Shown one piece after another: positions 46,353-56,900 of a stretch of DNA of 64,000 bases; the first letter of the stretch is position 1; the number at the start of each line of letters is the position of its first letter. The notes beneath the pieces were generated by a model, which had not been told where the DNA came from, ran no database searches, and saw only the letters and a program-made list of their open reading frames with translations. Location: the NCBI GenBank assembly GCA_041396125.1, contig JAWKZG010000008.1:178303-242302 (forward strand). The letters are read 5' to 3'. Source of the stretch: JAWKZG01 sp041396125. Lineage in GTDB: Bacteria > Pseudomonadota > Gammaproteobacteria > Competibacterales > Competibacteraceae. The position numbers and the translations under genes are program-made.

Positions 46353-47394
46353 ATGAAAAAACGCGCGCTCAGTCCCCGTCTGTCCCCCTGAAGATGCTGC
46401 CACTGCTGCTACTCGGTGTCACAACACTCGACGCCGCTTGCCCAGGCCGCCGATTTTGTGCCAAAATAGGTCATCTGGAGTCGACCGCGCAGTCGCGCCA
46501 TGTCCATCTTGAAAAAGTCGCAGCACTGGTCAATGAGCGTACCGGCGGTGCGGTGGAATTGCAGATTTTCCCCCAGGGACAACTGGGCAGCCAGCGTGAA
46601 ATGACCGAAGGGGTACAGCTCGGCGTGCTGGAGGCGACAGTATCGCCGGCGGCTTTCCTGGGTGGTTTCAATCCGGCGGTCTCTATTCTGGATATCCCGT
46701 TCCTGTTGCCTGCCGACGAAGACCCAGGCGCAGGCGATCCGGGCGGGCGAATTCGGTCAGGCGCTGCTGGATTCGTTTGCCTCGCGTGATGTGGTTGCCA
46801 TTGCGCTGTGGCCCAACGGGCGCAAGAATTTCACCTCGAATAATCTTTGCCGGATATCGATGCGTTTGCTGGCCAGAAATTCCGCGTGATGGACTCGAAA
46901 ATCCTGATCGAGCAATTCAATGCGCTCCGGTGCGTCCGCTGTCGCGCTGCCTTTTGGCGAACTGTACACCTCGCTGCAAACCGGCGTGGTGGACGGTCAG
47001 GAGAATCCGCTGGATACCATTCAGCGCATGAAATTCTACGAAGTGCAGAAATATCTGGTGTTGTCCGACCACGGCGCAATGGAAGACGTCGTTTTGTTTA
47101 ATCCGTTGTGGTGGAACAGTCTGCCCGAACAGCACCGGCAGGTGATCGTCACGGCTTTCGCTGAAGTAGTGCCGGCATTGCGCAGTCATAAAGCGGCGGC
47201 GGTCAAGAGCGCCTTGTCGGTGATTGCCGAGGCGGCATGGATATCCGCGAAATTACAGCGGACGAACGCTCGGCGCTGCGTGAGCGCATGTATCCGCCGG
47301 CGCGTGCGGCCTATCTTGAGCGTGCCGGCAGTGAAGGCGAGCGCCTGATCGAGAGCTACAGAAAGCCTACGCTGAGGTGGCCGGTCAGCAGTGA
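46353..47394 (+). pseudogene. TRAP transporter solute-binding protein (DctP family), many frameshifts
   Basis: ATG 46353 (MKKRALSP) follows GGAGAATCCGG. Pieced across frames: signal peptide LKMLPLLLLGVTTL / LAQAADFVP, then KIGHLESTAQSRHVHLEKVAALVNERTGGAVELQIFPQGQLGSQREMTEGVQLG, ILDIPFLLP, SFASRDVVAIALWPNGRKNF, FRVMDSKILIEQFNALGA, PFGELYTSLQTGVVDGQENPLDTI and VLSDHGAMEDVVLFN; stop at 47394 (KAYAEVAGQQ). This is a typical DctP fold; the VVDGQENP motif contains the region near the ligand-binding Arg/Asn. At least six 1-nt slips. Periplasmic capture of a carboxylate for the DctQ/DctM permease. Confidence 0.78.
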
Positions 47395-47497
47395 GCCGGA
47401 TTCCTGTGAATGGTACATCTCGGGCAGTCGGGGCGTCCGCGCTGTGGCTGCCCGCTGTTGTCAATATTGCCCTGGCAGATAAAGGACTACACAGACT

Positions 47498-47998
47498 GTG
47501 AGACTGCTGGCGCTGCTGCGCAGGGTCGAGCGCACCTTCCTGGTCGGGGTGTTTCTGGCTATGGCTTTTCTGTTCTGCATCAATATTGTCGCGCGCGAAG
47601 TGGGCTTCGGCAGTCATACCGTCTGGATCGAAGAGGCGGTGCGTCTGCTCAATCTTTTTCTGGTTTTCTGTGCGCTCGGACTGGCGCTGGAGCGTAGCCG
47701 TCATGTCGGTATCACTACTTTACGCGACCAACTGCCCGCTGCACTGCGCCGACCGTTGCTAAAACTCATTGACGCAGTAGGCGTGCTGTTTTCGCTCTAT
47801 TTCGCCTATCTGGCTTCGGTGCTGGTGGATTTTGTGCTGCAGACCGGCCAGCGCAGTCCGACCTTGGAACTGCCGATGGGCTGGATTTATGCTGCGCCGG
47901 TGGTCGGCTTTGGTTTGCTTACCACTGCGCTTCGGGCTAAGCCTGTGCGGTGTGATTGACCGCTTTCAGCGCGCCGGACGCCGGGGACAGCGCTTGAT
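47498..47998 (+). CDS. TRAP transporter small permease (DctQ), 3' frameshift
   Basis: Four-helix small permease: FLVGVFLAMAFLFCINIVAREV, WIEEAVRLLNLFLVFCALGLALERSRHVG, LIDAVGVLFSLYFAYLAS and MGWIYAAPVVGFGLL. The open frame ends at 47959, but RFGLSLCGVIDRFQRAGRR continues in another frame, and the native stop probably overlaps the DctM start as TGATG (47996-48000). Confidence 0.8.
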
Positions 47999-49270
47999 GC
48001 TGGTGCTGGTTATTGCGCTGGCGGTGCTGTTGCTGGTGCTGGGTTTGAAATGTTCTGGTGCTCGGTATTCCGGTACTGGCGATCAAAACCCTGTTCTATG
48101 GCACGCTGCCGGATGTTGCGCTGATTCAGAAAATTCTCGGCGGCATCAATCATTCCACCTTGCTGGCTATTCCTTTCTTTGTGCTGGCCGCCGAATTCAT
48201 GGCCTCGGGGCGGATGCCCGCCGGCTTATTGATCTGGTGCAAGCACTGGTCGGACATACCCGCGGCGGTATCGGTCATACGGTGATTGGCGGCTCGATGG
48301 CGTTCGGCTCGGTGTCCGGTTCGGCGCCTGCCACAGTAGCCGCACTCGGGCGACTGCTGTATCCACAACTAAGACGCACCGGTTATTCGGACCGTTTCAG
48401 TCTCGGCTTGATCGTGTCTAGTGCCGAAACCGCGCTGCTGATCCCGCCTTCGATCACGCTGATTATCTACGGCTGGATGACCGGCACATCGGTTGCCAGT
48501 CTGTTCGCCGGCGGACTGGCATCGGCGTTGTGCTCGGTCTGGCGTTCGCGCTGATGGTCATGATCGAAGCGCGTCGCTCGCAGGTTGTGCGATCACCCCG
48601 CATGAACGCCGGCCAGCGCTGGCAGACCTTGCGCTCGGCGGGTTGGGCGCTGGGCATGCCGCTGATTATTCTTGGTGGTATCTACGGTGGTTTTTTACCC
48701 CGACCGAAGCCGCTGCGGTCAGTGTGGTGTATGCCCTGCTGATCGAAACTCTGGTGTATCGCGATCTGAGTTTGAGCAAACTGGTGGCGATAGTGGAACG
48801 GGGTGCGATTGCCACGGCGGTGATTTTTGTCCTGCTGGCGTTTGGCGGGGCGCTGTCGGATTTCATTACGCTGGCTCAGGTGCCTAATGCAATCAGCGGT
48901 TATCTGGCAGCGATTGAGGCCGGCCCCTCTATTTCTGCTGGTCGTTAATCTTTGCTTTTTACTGGCCGGGATGTTTATTGATCCCAATTCGGCGCTGCTG
49001 ATTCTGGTGCCGCCGCTGTTTCCGGTGGCCACTGCGCTCGGTATCGACCCGATTCATTTCGGTATGGTGGTGACACTGAACATCAGCCTCGGCATGATTA
49101 CGCCGCCGTTCGGGCTGGATATCGTCGTTGCCTCATCGACGCTCGACAAACCGGTCATGACGATTATTCAGGGGGTCTGGCCTTTTGTTGTGACCAATCT
49201 TCTGGTGCTGGCGGTGGTGACCTATGTGCCGGGTATTTCATTGTTTATCCCGCGGCTGCTGTTTGGTTAG
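47997..49270 (+). pseudogene. TRAP transporter large permease (DctM), several frameshifts
   Basis: Sodium-coupled 12-helix permease. Family text in successive frames: MLVLVIALAVLLLVLGL, GIPVLAIKTLFYGTLPD, LLAIPFFVLAAEFMASG, TVIGGSMAFGSVSGSAPATVAALG, ETALLIPPSITLIIYGWMTGTSVASLF, FTPTEAAAVSVVYALLIE, MFIDPNSALLILVPPLFPVA and FGMVVTLNISLGMITPPFGL. Breaks lie near 48054, 48228, 48525, 48700 and 48930. With DctP and DctQ it would import a carboxylate. No family block is missing, so the gene may be intact in the organism. Confidence 0.8.
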
Positions 49271-49337
49271 CCAGGCTTCTCGTTGTGTTATTTAAATGCC
49301 GGTCCCAATAATTGACGCGGCTAAGCCTCAAATTTAA

Positions 49338-50021
49338 TCACGCTGTTTGTCGGTAACAGGTACAGGCGATGGCTTCCAGCCCGGTGCGATCAAAAATGTG
49401 CAACACCCCACGACGATAGCCGATCAAGCGCTGGCGCTGTAGCACGCCGGCTGCATTGCTGACCGCCTCGCGCCGGACCCCCAGCAATCCGGCCAGTGTC
49501 TGATGGGTCATCGGGAGTGAATCGGCACTGCTGCAATCGTCAGTCATGAGCAGCCAGCGGGCCAGGCGGGCCGATAGCACATGGAAGCGCCCGCAGGCCG
49601 CGCTTTGGATGACTTGTGCCAGCAGCGTGTCGGTATAGTGGCGCAACTGCTCCGGAAGCGGCCCCTCTTCCTGGCACATCTGGCGCAACCTTTCGGCCGG
49701 CAGCCGCAGTGCTGTTCCGGCAAGATGCACCTGTGCCCCCCAACGTGCCGAATGGGCACCTAAAAACACCGGCAGTCCCACCAAACCCTCGAAACCGACC
49801 AGACCGACGGCCAGTGGGGGCCGGTGATCGACCTGATAGATCAGGACGGTTACCGCCCCGGTCGGAAAATAGACGTAACGCAGCGGTTCACCAGGCACGT
49901 GGAGGTGCTCGGCTACTTCCAGTTCAATCGGCTCCCACTGTGCCTTAAGCTGAGCGTATGCGTCTGGCGGCAGTGCAGCCAGCAATCGGTTATGCATGGA
50001 CGGACCTGAAGGACTCGGCAT
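49338..50021 (-). CDS. Crp/Fnr-family transcriptional regulator A
   Basis: 227 residues. Cyclic-nucleotide-binding-like beta barrel (FPTGAVTVLIYQVDHRPPLAVGLVGFEGLVGLPVFLG) and a C-terminal Crp helix-turn-helix (LPMTHQTLAGLLGVRREAVSNAAGVLQRQRLIGYRRG). No Fe-S cysteine set, and the usual phosphate-binding Arg of cAMP sites is not evident, so the ligand is unknown. Start 50021 has AGGAG upstream. A paralogue lies at 50360. Confidence 0.85.
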   Translation of the reverse strand: MPSPSGPSMHNRLLAALPPDAYAQLKAQWEPIELEVAEHLHVPGEPLRYVYFPTGAVTVLIYQVDHRPPLAVGLVGFEGLVGLPVFLGAHSARWGAQVHLAGTALRLPAERLRQMCQEEGPLPEQLRHYTDTLLAQVIQSAACGRFHVLSARLARWLLMTDDCSSADSLPMTHQTLAGLLGVRREAVSNAAGVLQRQRLIGYRRGVLHIFDRTGLEAIACTCYRQTA

Positions 50022-50152
50022 CGAGACTCCTGAATGAGTAGGCGGGCTAGCGCGCCCTGATGGCTATCCTGCGGGAATCACCACTGCGCCTACTATCAAC
50101 TAAGGGTAATAGCATGAACGATTGTCATTATTCACAGGGTTCCGTTCGCTGT

Positions 50153-50170
50153 CGGTGCGCTAGCGCACCG
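50153..50170. promoter_or_regulatory. Perfect 18-bp palindrome between the two Crp-like genes
   Basis: CGGTGCGCTAGCGCACCG at 50153-50170, 132 bp upstream of regulator A and about 190 bp downstream of regulator B's stop. Possible operator or hairpin. No gene is credible in the 338-bp gap 50022-50359; a 61-codon open frame at 50060 lacks any family resemblance. Confidence 0.45.
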
Positions 50171-50318
50171 AGTGCACAGTATCGTAGTGCTGAGCGGATG
50201 ACACAGAAGTCGGCCGATCTGGCCGTTGCCGGGCGGCTGGGATAAATCTGTTGAGCGCAAGCGCAGCAGCGTGTCGATATTCAGGCACAGTCCGAAGCGC
50301 TAAAAAAAGTAGCGTCTT

Positions 50319-50343
50319 ACAATAGAGTAAAAATCTCTATTGT
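50319..50343 (-). terminator. Hairpin after Crp-like regulator B
   Basis: ACAATAGAG (50319-50327) and CTCTATTGT (50335-50343) form a perfect 9-bp stem with a 7-nt loop, 16 bp downstream of the minus-strand stop at 50360. A T7 run follows within 20 nt on the minus strand. Weak, AT-rich terminator candidate. Confidence 0.45.
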
Positions 50344-50359
50344 TTGCGGCCTACGCTTA

Positions 50360-51085
50360 TTAGGTAGCGGGCGAGTCAGGGCGGGGGAGCAGGCGATCAA
50401 ATTCCGTTTTAACCACCTGATAGCATTCGCACACCCGTGCTTCGAGCCCCGGTCGGTCAAGTACTGTGATGCGACCGCGGCTGTAATCGATCAGGCCGGC
50501 CTTCTGTAATTTTCCGGCAGCCTCCGTGACACCCTCGCGGCGCACGCCCAGCATATTGGCGATCAACTCCTGCGTCATCGTTAGCGTGTTCGAGTTTAAC
50601 CGGTCCAGGCTTAATAGCAGCCAGCGGCACAGCTGCTGATCAACCGAATGATGACGATTGCACACGGCGGTCTGCGACATCTGTGTCAGCAGCGCCTGAG
50701 TGTAACGCAGCAATCGATGGTGCAGCGCGCCGATGCGCTTAAATTCCCGTTTCAGAATGGCCCCGTCCAGTCGGTAGGCATGGCCGGCGCTTTGCACCAG
50801 TGCCCGGTTCGGCATCGTTTCGCCCCCCATGAACAGCGCCACTCCGATAATGCCATCATTGCCGACTACGGCGATTTCGGCTGATGCACCATCTTCCATG
50901 ACGTACAGCAGGGATACGATTGAGGTCGTGGGGAAATACACATGATGCAGCGGGTTACCGGATTCGTAGAGCACTTTACCGAGTGGCATGGGCACCCATT
51001 CCAGATCTGCGTACAACGTCTGGAATTCAGCTGCGGGCAAGGCCGCGAGCAGGTGATTTTGTTGCGGATGATGCGATTCAGACAT
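50360..51085 (-). CDS. Crp/Fnr-family transcriptional regulator B
   Basis: 241 residues, same architecture as regulator A: barrel (YESGNPLHHVYFPTTSIVSLLYVMEDGASAEIAVVGNDGIIGVALFMGG) and HTH (LTMTQELIANMLGVRREGVTEAAGKLQKAGLIDYSRG). The two proteins share the GVRRE recognition helix and are tandem paralogues. B faces the HflK-like operon at 51425 across a 340-bp divergent region and may regulate it. Confidence 0.85.
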   Translation of the reverse strand: MSESHHPQQNHLLAALPAAEFQTLYADLEWVPMPLGKVLYESGNPLHHVYFPTTSIVSLLYVMEDGASAEIAVVGNDGIIGVALFMGGETMPNRALVQSAGHAYRLDGAILKREFKRIGALHHRLLRYTQALLTQMSQTAVCNRHHSVDQQLCRWLLLSLDRLNSNTLTMTQELIANMLGVRREGVTEAAGKLQKAGLIDYSRGRITVLDRPGLEARVCECYQVVKTEFDRLLPRPDSPAT

Positions 51086-51424
51086 GGCATTTAGTCCAGA
51101 TTATGATGCAAAAAAGCCCTTACGCTGGTGCAGGCGGTTGCGCCGGTTAGCGCTATGAAGTTTACCCGTTCCGCCCGTTTCATGGACGGTAACGCACAGC
51201 CTGTTGTCATGCTCCATTTCCCACCCCGAACGATGATCTAACGGTGATCTTATGTACGTCAGCGCACAGACATGATCACAGACTAACCGTATGCTTGATG
51301 ACATTCTAGCCCAAGCTTGAAGGCAAGCATCAGGTTCAGGTCATCATGTGCGTTAATGAACAGCACCCGGTGGCCTATGCATACTCTACAGCAACACTGT
51401 AATTCACACGGGAGAGCACCACAA

Positions 51425-52459
51425 ATGTCAACACAGTACGGTAGCGGCGGCCAGCCCGGCCCTGATATTGAGGCTCTGATCCGGCAGGGACAGGAGAAGC
51501 TGCAGCAGATTCTGCCAAGTGGTGGTCCGAGCGGCGTGATTATCCTGGCCATCATTGCGCTGGTTGCCCTGGGCGCATGGACTAGCTATTACACGGTGCC
51601 GAGCGACTCGGTCGCGGTCGTGCAGCGATTCGGCAAGTATCTTAAGGACGTTCCGCCAGGACTGCATTTCAAGCTGCCACTCGGCATGGATATAGCCACT
51701 ATTGTTCCCGTCAAACGTCAGCTTAAGCAGGAATTCGGCTTCATGACCCCAGGCGCGGGCGATCCCTATCAGGGTGCGCCTCGCGACGGCAGGCGGGAAA
51801 CCGAGATGGTGACGGGCGACCTGAACGCCGCACTGGTGGAATGGGTGGTGCAATATCGCATCTCGGATCCCGTCAAGTTCCTGTTTGAAGTGCGGGAACC
51901 GAGCGAAACCCTGCGCTACGTGTCTGAGTCTGTGATGCGGGAAGTGGTCGGCGATCGTACCGTGGACGAGGTGATCACCATTGGACGACAGGAAATCGAA
52001 ACGGAAGCGCTGACCAAAATGCAGGCGTTATCAAGCAAATACGTTATGGGGATCAGCATCGATCAGGTGCAATTGAAAAACATCAACCCGCCCCAGCCTG
52101 TGCAGGAGTCGTTCAACGAGGTCAATCAGGCTCAGCAGGAGAAAGAAAAGCTGATCAACGAAGCCCGGCGTGATTACAACAAGGTCATCCCGTTGGCCGA
52201 GGGTGAAAAAGATCAACGTATCCGTGAGGCTGACGGCTACCGGCTCAAGCGGATCAACGAAGCGGAAGGCGATGTCGCCCGGTTCAGCGCTTTACTGGCG
52301 GAATACAGCAAGGCCCCGGAGGTCACGCGCCGGCGTATCTACATCGAGACCCTGCAGGACGTTATGCCGACCATACGCTCGAAAATCATCATTGATGAAC
52401 AGGCGCGCAGCATTCTGCCCCTGCTGAATCTCGATGCCCAGAATGGAGTTCAGCCATGA
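51425..52459 (+). CDS. HflK-like SPFH membrane protein
   Basis: 344 residues. N-terminal Gly/Pro-rich cytoplasmic stretch, transmembrane helix (VIILAIIALVALGAW, residues about 38-55), SPFH domain (VPSDSVAVVQRFGKYLKDVPPGLHFKLPLGMD) and coiled coil (FNEVNQAQQEKEKLINEARRDYNKVIPLAEGEKDQRI). With HflC it forms the cage that restricts the FtsH protease. The cluster is not linked to hfq-hflX, so this is a secondary HflKC pair. ATG 51425 follows GGGAGAGCACC. Stop overlaps the next start (ATGA). Confidence 0.85.
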   Translation: MSTQYGSGGQPGPDIEALIRQGQEKLQQILPSGGPSGVIILAIIALVALGAWTSYYTVPSDSVAVVQRFGKYLKDVPPGLHFKLPLGMDIATIVPVKRQLKQEFGFMTPGAGDPYQGAPRDGRRETEMVTGDLNAALVEWVVQYRISDPVKFLFEVREPSETLRYVSESVMREVVGDRTVDEVITIGRQEIETEALTKMQALSSKYVMGISIDQVQLKNINPPQPVQESFNEVNQAQQEKEKLINEARRDYNKVIPLAEGEKDQRIREADGYRLKRINEAEGDVARFSALLAEYSKAPEVTRRRIYIETLQDVMPTIRSKIIIDEQARSILPLLNLDAQNGVQP

Positions 52460-53454
52460 ACAAGCAAATCGTATTTCTTGCCGTTTTGGCCATCGGGGCC
52501 TATGTTTTGATGAGCGCAATTTACACGGTGAACGAAGTCGAGCAAATCATTATCACCCAGTTTGGTAAACCGATCGGCGAGCCGGTGACGACCGCCGGTC
52601 TGAAGCTCAAGGTGCCTTTTATTCAGGACGTCAATCCCATCGAAAAGCGGGTGCTCGAATGGGACGGCAGTCCCTCGGATATGCCGACCAAGGACAAGCT
52701 TTATATCTCGGTCGATCTGTTTGCCCGCTGGCGCATTACCGATCCGCTGCAGTATTTTCTGCGTTTGCGCGATGAACGCAGTGCGCAGTCCCGCCTGGAC
52801 GATATCCTCGGCAGTGAGACCCGTAACGCGGTCGCCAAGCATGAGTTGATCGAAATCATTCGCACCACCAAGGATCGTGTGCCGCTGCGTGACGCCCTGC
52901 TGACGGATGCGGAACGAAAGCTCGATATGGGCTCACTGGTGCCGATCCAGAAAGGCCGCCAGCTGGTCGAACAGGAAATCTTTGCCGCGGCCGCTGAGAA
53001 GGTTCAGGTATTTGGTATCGAATTGCTCGATATCCGGTTCAAGCGGATCAATTATAACGAAAGCGTGCGTCCCAAGATCTACGATCGGATGATCAGCGAA
53101 CGGCGCCAGATCGCGGAACGCTTTCTGTCGGAAGGTAACGGCGAAGCCGCCAGAATCCGCGGCAATCGGGTGCGCGACCTGAACAAGATCCAGTCAGAAG
53201 CCTACCGGCAGGTTGAGGAGATCCGTGGCGTAGCGGATGCGCAAGCCACCGAAATTTATGCACGGGCATACAACCAGAGCCCTGAAGCAGTGGCATTCTA
53301 TGAATTCACCCGAACCATGCAAGCCTATAAGGTCATCATCGCCGAAAACACAACCCTGGTTCTTTCCACAGACAGTGACCTCTTCAAATTTCTGAAGGGT
53401 ATGAACCCGGATGGAGAGGACGTTCTGGCTCCAGACTCAAGGAGTATCCGATAA
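52456..53454 (+). CDS. HflC-like SPFH membrane protein
   Basis: 332 residues. Transmembrane helix at 5-22 (FLAVLAIGAYVLMSAIYTV), SPFH domain (EQIIITQFGKPIGEPVTTAGLKLKVPFIQDV; LYISVDLFARWRITDPLQYF) and the HflC-type coiled coil (MISERRQIAERFLSEGNGEAARI) followed by EIYARAYNQSPEAVAFYEFTRTMQAY. Translationally coupled to the HflK-like gene and, by TAATG, to the DUF1488 gene. Confidence 0.87.
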   Translation: MNKQIVFLAVLAIGAYVLMSAIYTVNEVEQIIITQFGKPIGEPVTTAGLKLKVPFIQDVNPIEKRVLEWDGSPSDMPTKDKLYISVDLFARWRITDPLQYFLRLRDERSAQSRLDDILGSETRNAVAKHELIEIIRTTKDRVPLRDALLTDAERKLDMGSLVPIQKGRQLVEQEIFAAAAEKVQVFGIELLDIRFKRINYNESVRPKIYDRMISERRQIAERFLSEGNGEAARIRGNRVRDLNKIQSEAYRQVEEIRGVADAQATEIYARAYNQSPEAVAFYEFTRTMQAYKVIIAENTTLVLSTDSDLFKFLKGMNPDGEDVLAPDSRSIR

Positions 53455-53723
53455 TGTTGAATTTTCCGAACCCAAACCGCAGTTTCGATGCGACGCGCAA
53501 TCGTGTCCGATTTTGGGGATATGACAGAGCGCTCGAGATTTCATTTTTTGTGGAAGCAGACGCGCTCCAGAAGTTATGTCCGGAGATGATTACCGCTGAA
53601 AGTGGATTCCTCACGGCCTTTGATGCTTCCCGGAAACAGATTAATGAGGCTGCAGACTACGTCTATGCGCATGGTGGCCGCAAAGGCTCCTACGCTTACA
53701 GCCTGACAGCGAAGGATTTTTAG
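53454..53723 (+). CDS. DUF1488-family protein
   Basis: 89 residues with the family layout: SFDATRNRVRFWGYDRALEISFFVEADAL, then a C-terminal part ending GRKGSYAYSLTAKDF. Its function is unknown; the coupled start (TAATG) after the HflC-like gene suggests a cytoplasmic accessory factor of that complex. Confidence 0.75.
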   Translation: MLNFPNPNRSFDATRNRVRFWGYDRALEISFFVEADALQKLCPEMITAESGFLTAFDASRKQINEAADYVYAHGGRKGSYAYSLTAKDF

Positions 53724-53724
53724 A

Positions 53725-53766
53725 ACTATTTAATAGTTGTGGCACCGGACTCCGGTGGAGTCCGGC
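53725..53766 (+). terminator. Two hairpins after the HflKC-DUF1488 operon
   Basis: AACTAT-TTA-ATAGTT (53725-53739) and the perfect 9-bp stem CCGGACTCC-GGT-GGAGTCCGG (53746-53766) lie just after the DUF1488 stop. No T-tract. The rest of the 269-bp gap to 53993 shows no gene. Confidence 0.45.
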
Positions 53767-53992
53767 AAGAACTGGATGGCCCAACAACCCTGCACAATGA
53801 CCGCTATGGCTGCTCTATCGAGACGCATTGAGGGCTTGCCACATCACTCCTGATTACTGGATGCCAAAGAACGTCGACATGAATTCGGCGTGACCGGAAC
53901 TCCAGCATCGCCGTCGTTCTCCGACCTCGCCTTGACCCGACTGCGGCTGTGATTCCGGGTACTTTGTCCGCAAACCCACACTAGCTGACAAG

Positions 53993-56900
53993 ATGCTCCG
54001 GTTGACGAATCCCAAACCTGACCGAAAACCCTTTCCATTGGAGAAAGAGGCACCTTACGAACATACTACCGCTCGGCCTATTTGTCCCCAGTTCGGATGG
54101 GGGCGTATGACTCCGCCCCTTCGTTATTTTTTCCGGTCTCGCTATCGGTCACAGCCATGGAATAACACGGCCCCGGTGCGGGAAGAGCTTTTCAGCATCG
54201 AACGGCTTGAGCAGCACGCGGAGAGCCTTGCGGCAGCACAGTCGGTAACGCTGAAACCGCCAACCGTCCTGTCCTTGCTCGCACGGCTAAACGACAACGC
54301 CAGGGTGTTGCTTGCTGCCTATCGAGCAAGCGCCATAGAGCTGGAAAGCGGCCGGGATGTTGTTCCTGCTGCCGAATGGCTACTCGACAACTATCACCTC
54401 GTCGAAGCGCAGATTCGTGAAATCCGTGATGATCTGCCCCTTGGCTATTATCGCCAGCTGCCGAAACTGGCGAATGGACCCTTCGTCGGTTACCCAAGAG
54501 TATTCAGCCTTGCCTGGGCCTTCGTCGCCCATACTGACAGCAATTTCGATCCGGACAGTTTGCGTCGTTTTATTGCCGCCTATCAGCGGGTTCAACCCCT
54601 TACGATCGGCGAGCTGTGGGCTGTTGCGATCACGCTGCGGATTGTCCTCATCGAGAATCTGCGCCGGCTGACCGACCAAATCACAGCCGGAAGATGCACC
54701 CGTGCCGATGCCGATGCCCTGACCAGCCGGCTTCTCGCATCAGGGGGTGCCCGATCCGCGCTTGAAACGGACATTTCTACGCGTTCACCTGAACCTTTGT
54801 CAGCAACCTTCGCTGCACACCTCGCCAAGCGACTGAGAAACCAGGATCCAATAACAACGCCGGCGCTGGGATGGCTGGAGGAACGGCTCAAATTTCAGGG
54901 CACTTCAATCAATGAAGTAGTGCAGCATGTGCAGCATAGACAGGGCGCATCCAACCTCACGGTGCGCAATATCATCACCAGCATGCGGCTGATTTCCGAT
55001 ATTGACTGGGCAGAGCTGTTCGAGAGCGTGAGTCTCGTGGATGAACGGTTGCGCGCGGGGAGCGCTTTTGCCGCAATGGATTTTCCGACCCGTGATCTCT
55101 ACCGCAGCGCGATCGAACAGCTGGCTCGGGGGTCTTCCGCCTCGGAGTTCGAAATCGCTGATCTTGCTCTAAAGTCGTCCCATGTGGCGGCGGCTGAAGC
55201 AGTCAATGCTATGGAGGCGGAGCGCGTTGGCGACCCCGGCTACCACCTGATCGCCGAGGGTCGGCGCGCACTTGAGCAGATCATCGGATTTCGGCCGCCA
55301 CTCCGGCTGTTGATCAGTCGCTTCAACATGGGCCTCGGTATTGGCGGCTATGTCGGCGCGATTCTTTTTGTCACCACCGGGTTGATGGTACTTGCGTTAT
55401 GGGCGCTGGCGATTTCCGGTCTTACTGGCGGCTGGCTCGCGCTGTTTGCTTTGGTCGGGTTCCTACCGGCGACCGAAGCCGCGACGGCGCTCATCAACCG
55501 CGGGATAACCTGGAGTTTTAGCGCGACGACCTTGCCAGGCCTTGAGCTTACGACAGGTGTTCCCCCATCGCTTCGAACGCTCGTGGCCGTGCCCACGCTG
55601 CTGACCAGCGAAGCCGACCTGCTGGAACAGGTTGAACGGCTGGAGGTTCACCATCTCGCAGGTGCCGGCGGCGATCTGACCTTCGCTCTGTTATCGGACG
55701 GGGTTGATGCGGAGCAGGAGATACTGGCAGGCGATGCCCATTTGCTCGCCGTGGCCGAAGAGGCGATCGGGCAACTGAATCGCCTGTACGGGCCAGGCCC
55801 CGGCGGCAGCCGCTTCCTCCTGCTGCATCGGCGCCGAGTCTTCAATGCAAGCGAGAACAAATGGATGGGATGGGAGCGCAAAAGAGGCAAGCTGCATGAA
55901 CTTAACCGTCTACTGCGTGGAGCCACTGATACGACGTTCATGCCCAGCGCTGCGCACACACCACGCGTGCCGGCCGACGTGCGTTACGTCATCACCCTGG
56001 ATGCCGACACCATGCTGCCAAGAGACGCGGCACTCCGGCTGATCGGCAAGATGGCGCATCCACTGAATCGGCCGAAGTTCAGTAGCGTCGAGCAGCGCGT
56101 TATCGACGGTTACAGCATTCTGCAGCCGCGTGTTACACCTACTTTACCGGTCGGTCGTGAAGGTTCTCTCTATCAAAGAGTCTTCTCTAGTCCCGGCGGT
56201 ATTGACCCCTATGCAGCAGCCATATCGGATGTCTATCAGGACCTCTTCGGTGAGGGTTCCTATATCGGTAAAGGCATCTACGACATTGATGCCTTCGAGG
56301 CCTCACTCTCCGATCGCGTCCCCGAGAATGCGCTGCTCAGCCACGATCTTTTTGAGGGGATTTTCGCGCGTGCAGGTCTGGCCTCCGACGTTGAGGTGGT
56401 GGAGGAATTTCCGTCTCGCTACGATGTCGTCAGCAAGCGTCAGCACCGCTGGACGCGAGGCGACTGGCAGCTTCTTCCCTGGGTATTCGGACGCCAGAAG
56501 GGGCGTCAGGCGGTGCCGTTACTGGGCCGCTTTAAGATGCTGGACAATCTGCGACGATCACTGCTTGCTCCGTTGATATTGATCGCTTTCGGCCTCTGCT
56601 GGTTGCTACCAACGCCGTCAAGCCTGGTGGGAACCCTGCTGGTTCTCGCCGCCGTAGCGATTCCGGTATTCCTGCCGACTTTTTTTGCAGTGCTGCCACA
56701 TCGCTCCGGCATTCGCCTGCGCAACCACCTGCGCATGTTTGCTGCTGACCTGCAGCTCGCGATCATGCAATTCCTGCTTTCAGTTGCCTTCCTGCCTGAT
56801 CAGGCCTGGCGCATGCTTGACGCCATTGTGAGAACGCTGGTGAGGTTGTTTGCGACACGCCGCCATCTTCTTGAATGGACGACGGCCGCACAGTCAACGG

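Noticed and set aside
49581..49948. Plus-strand open frames opposite Crp-like regulator A
   Set aside because: No family resemblance, and they overlap a complete, well-supported Crp-type gene.
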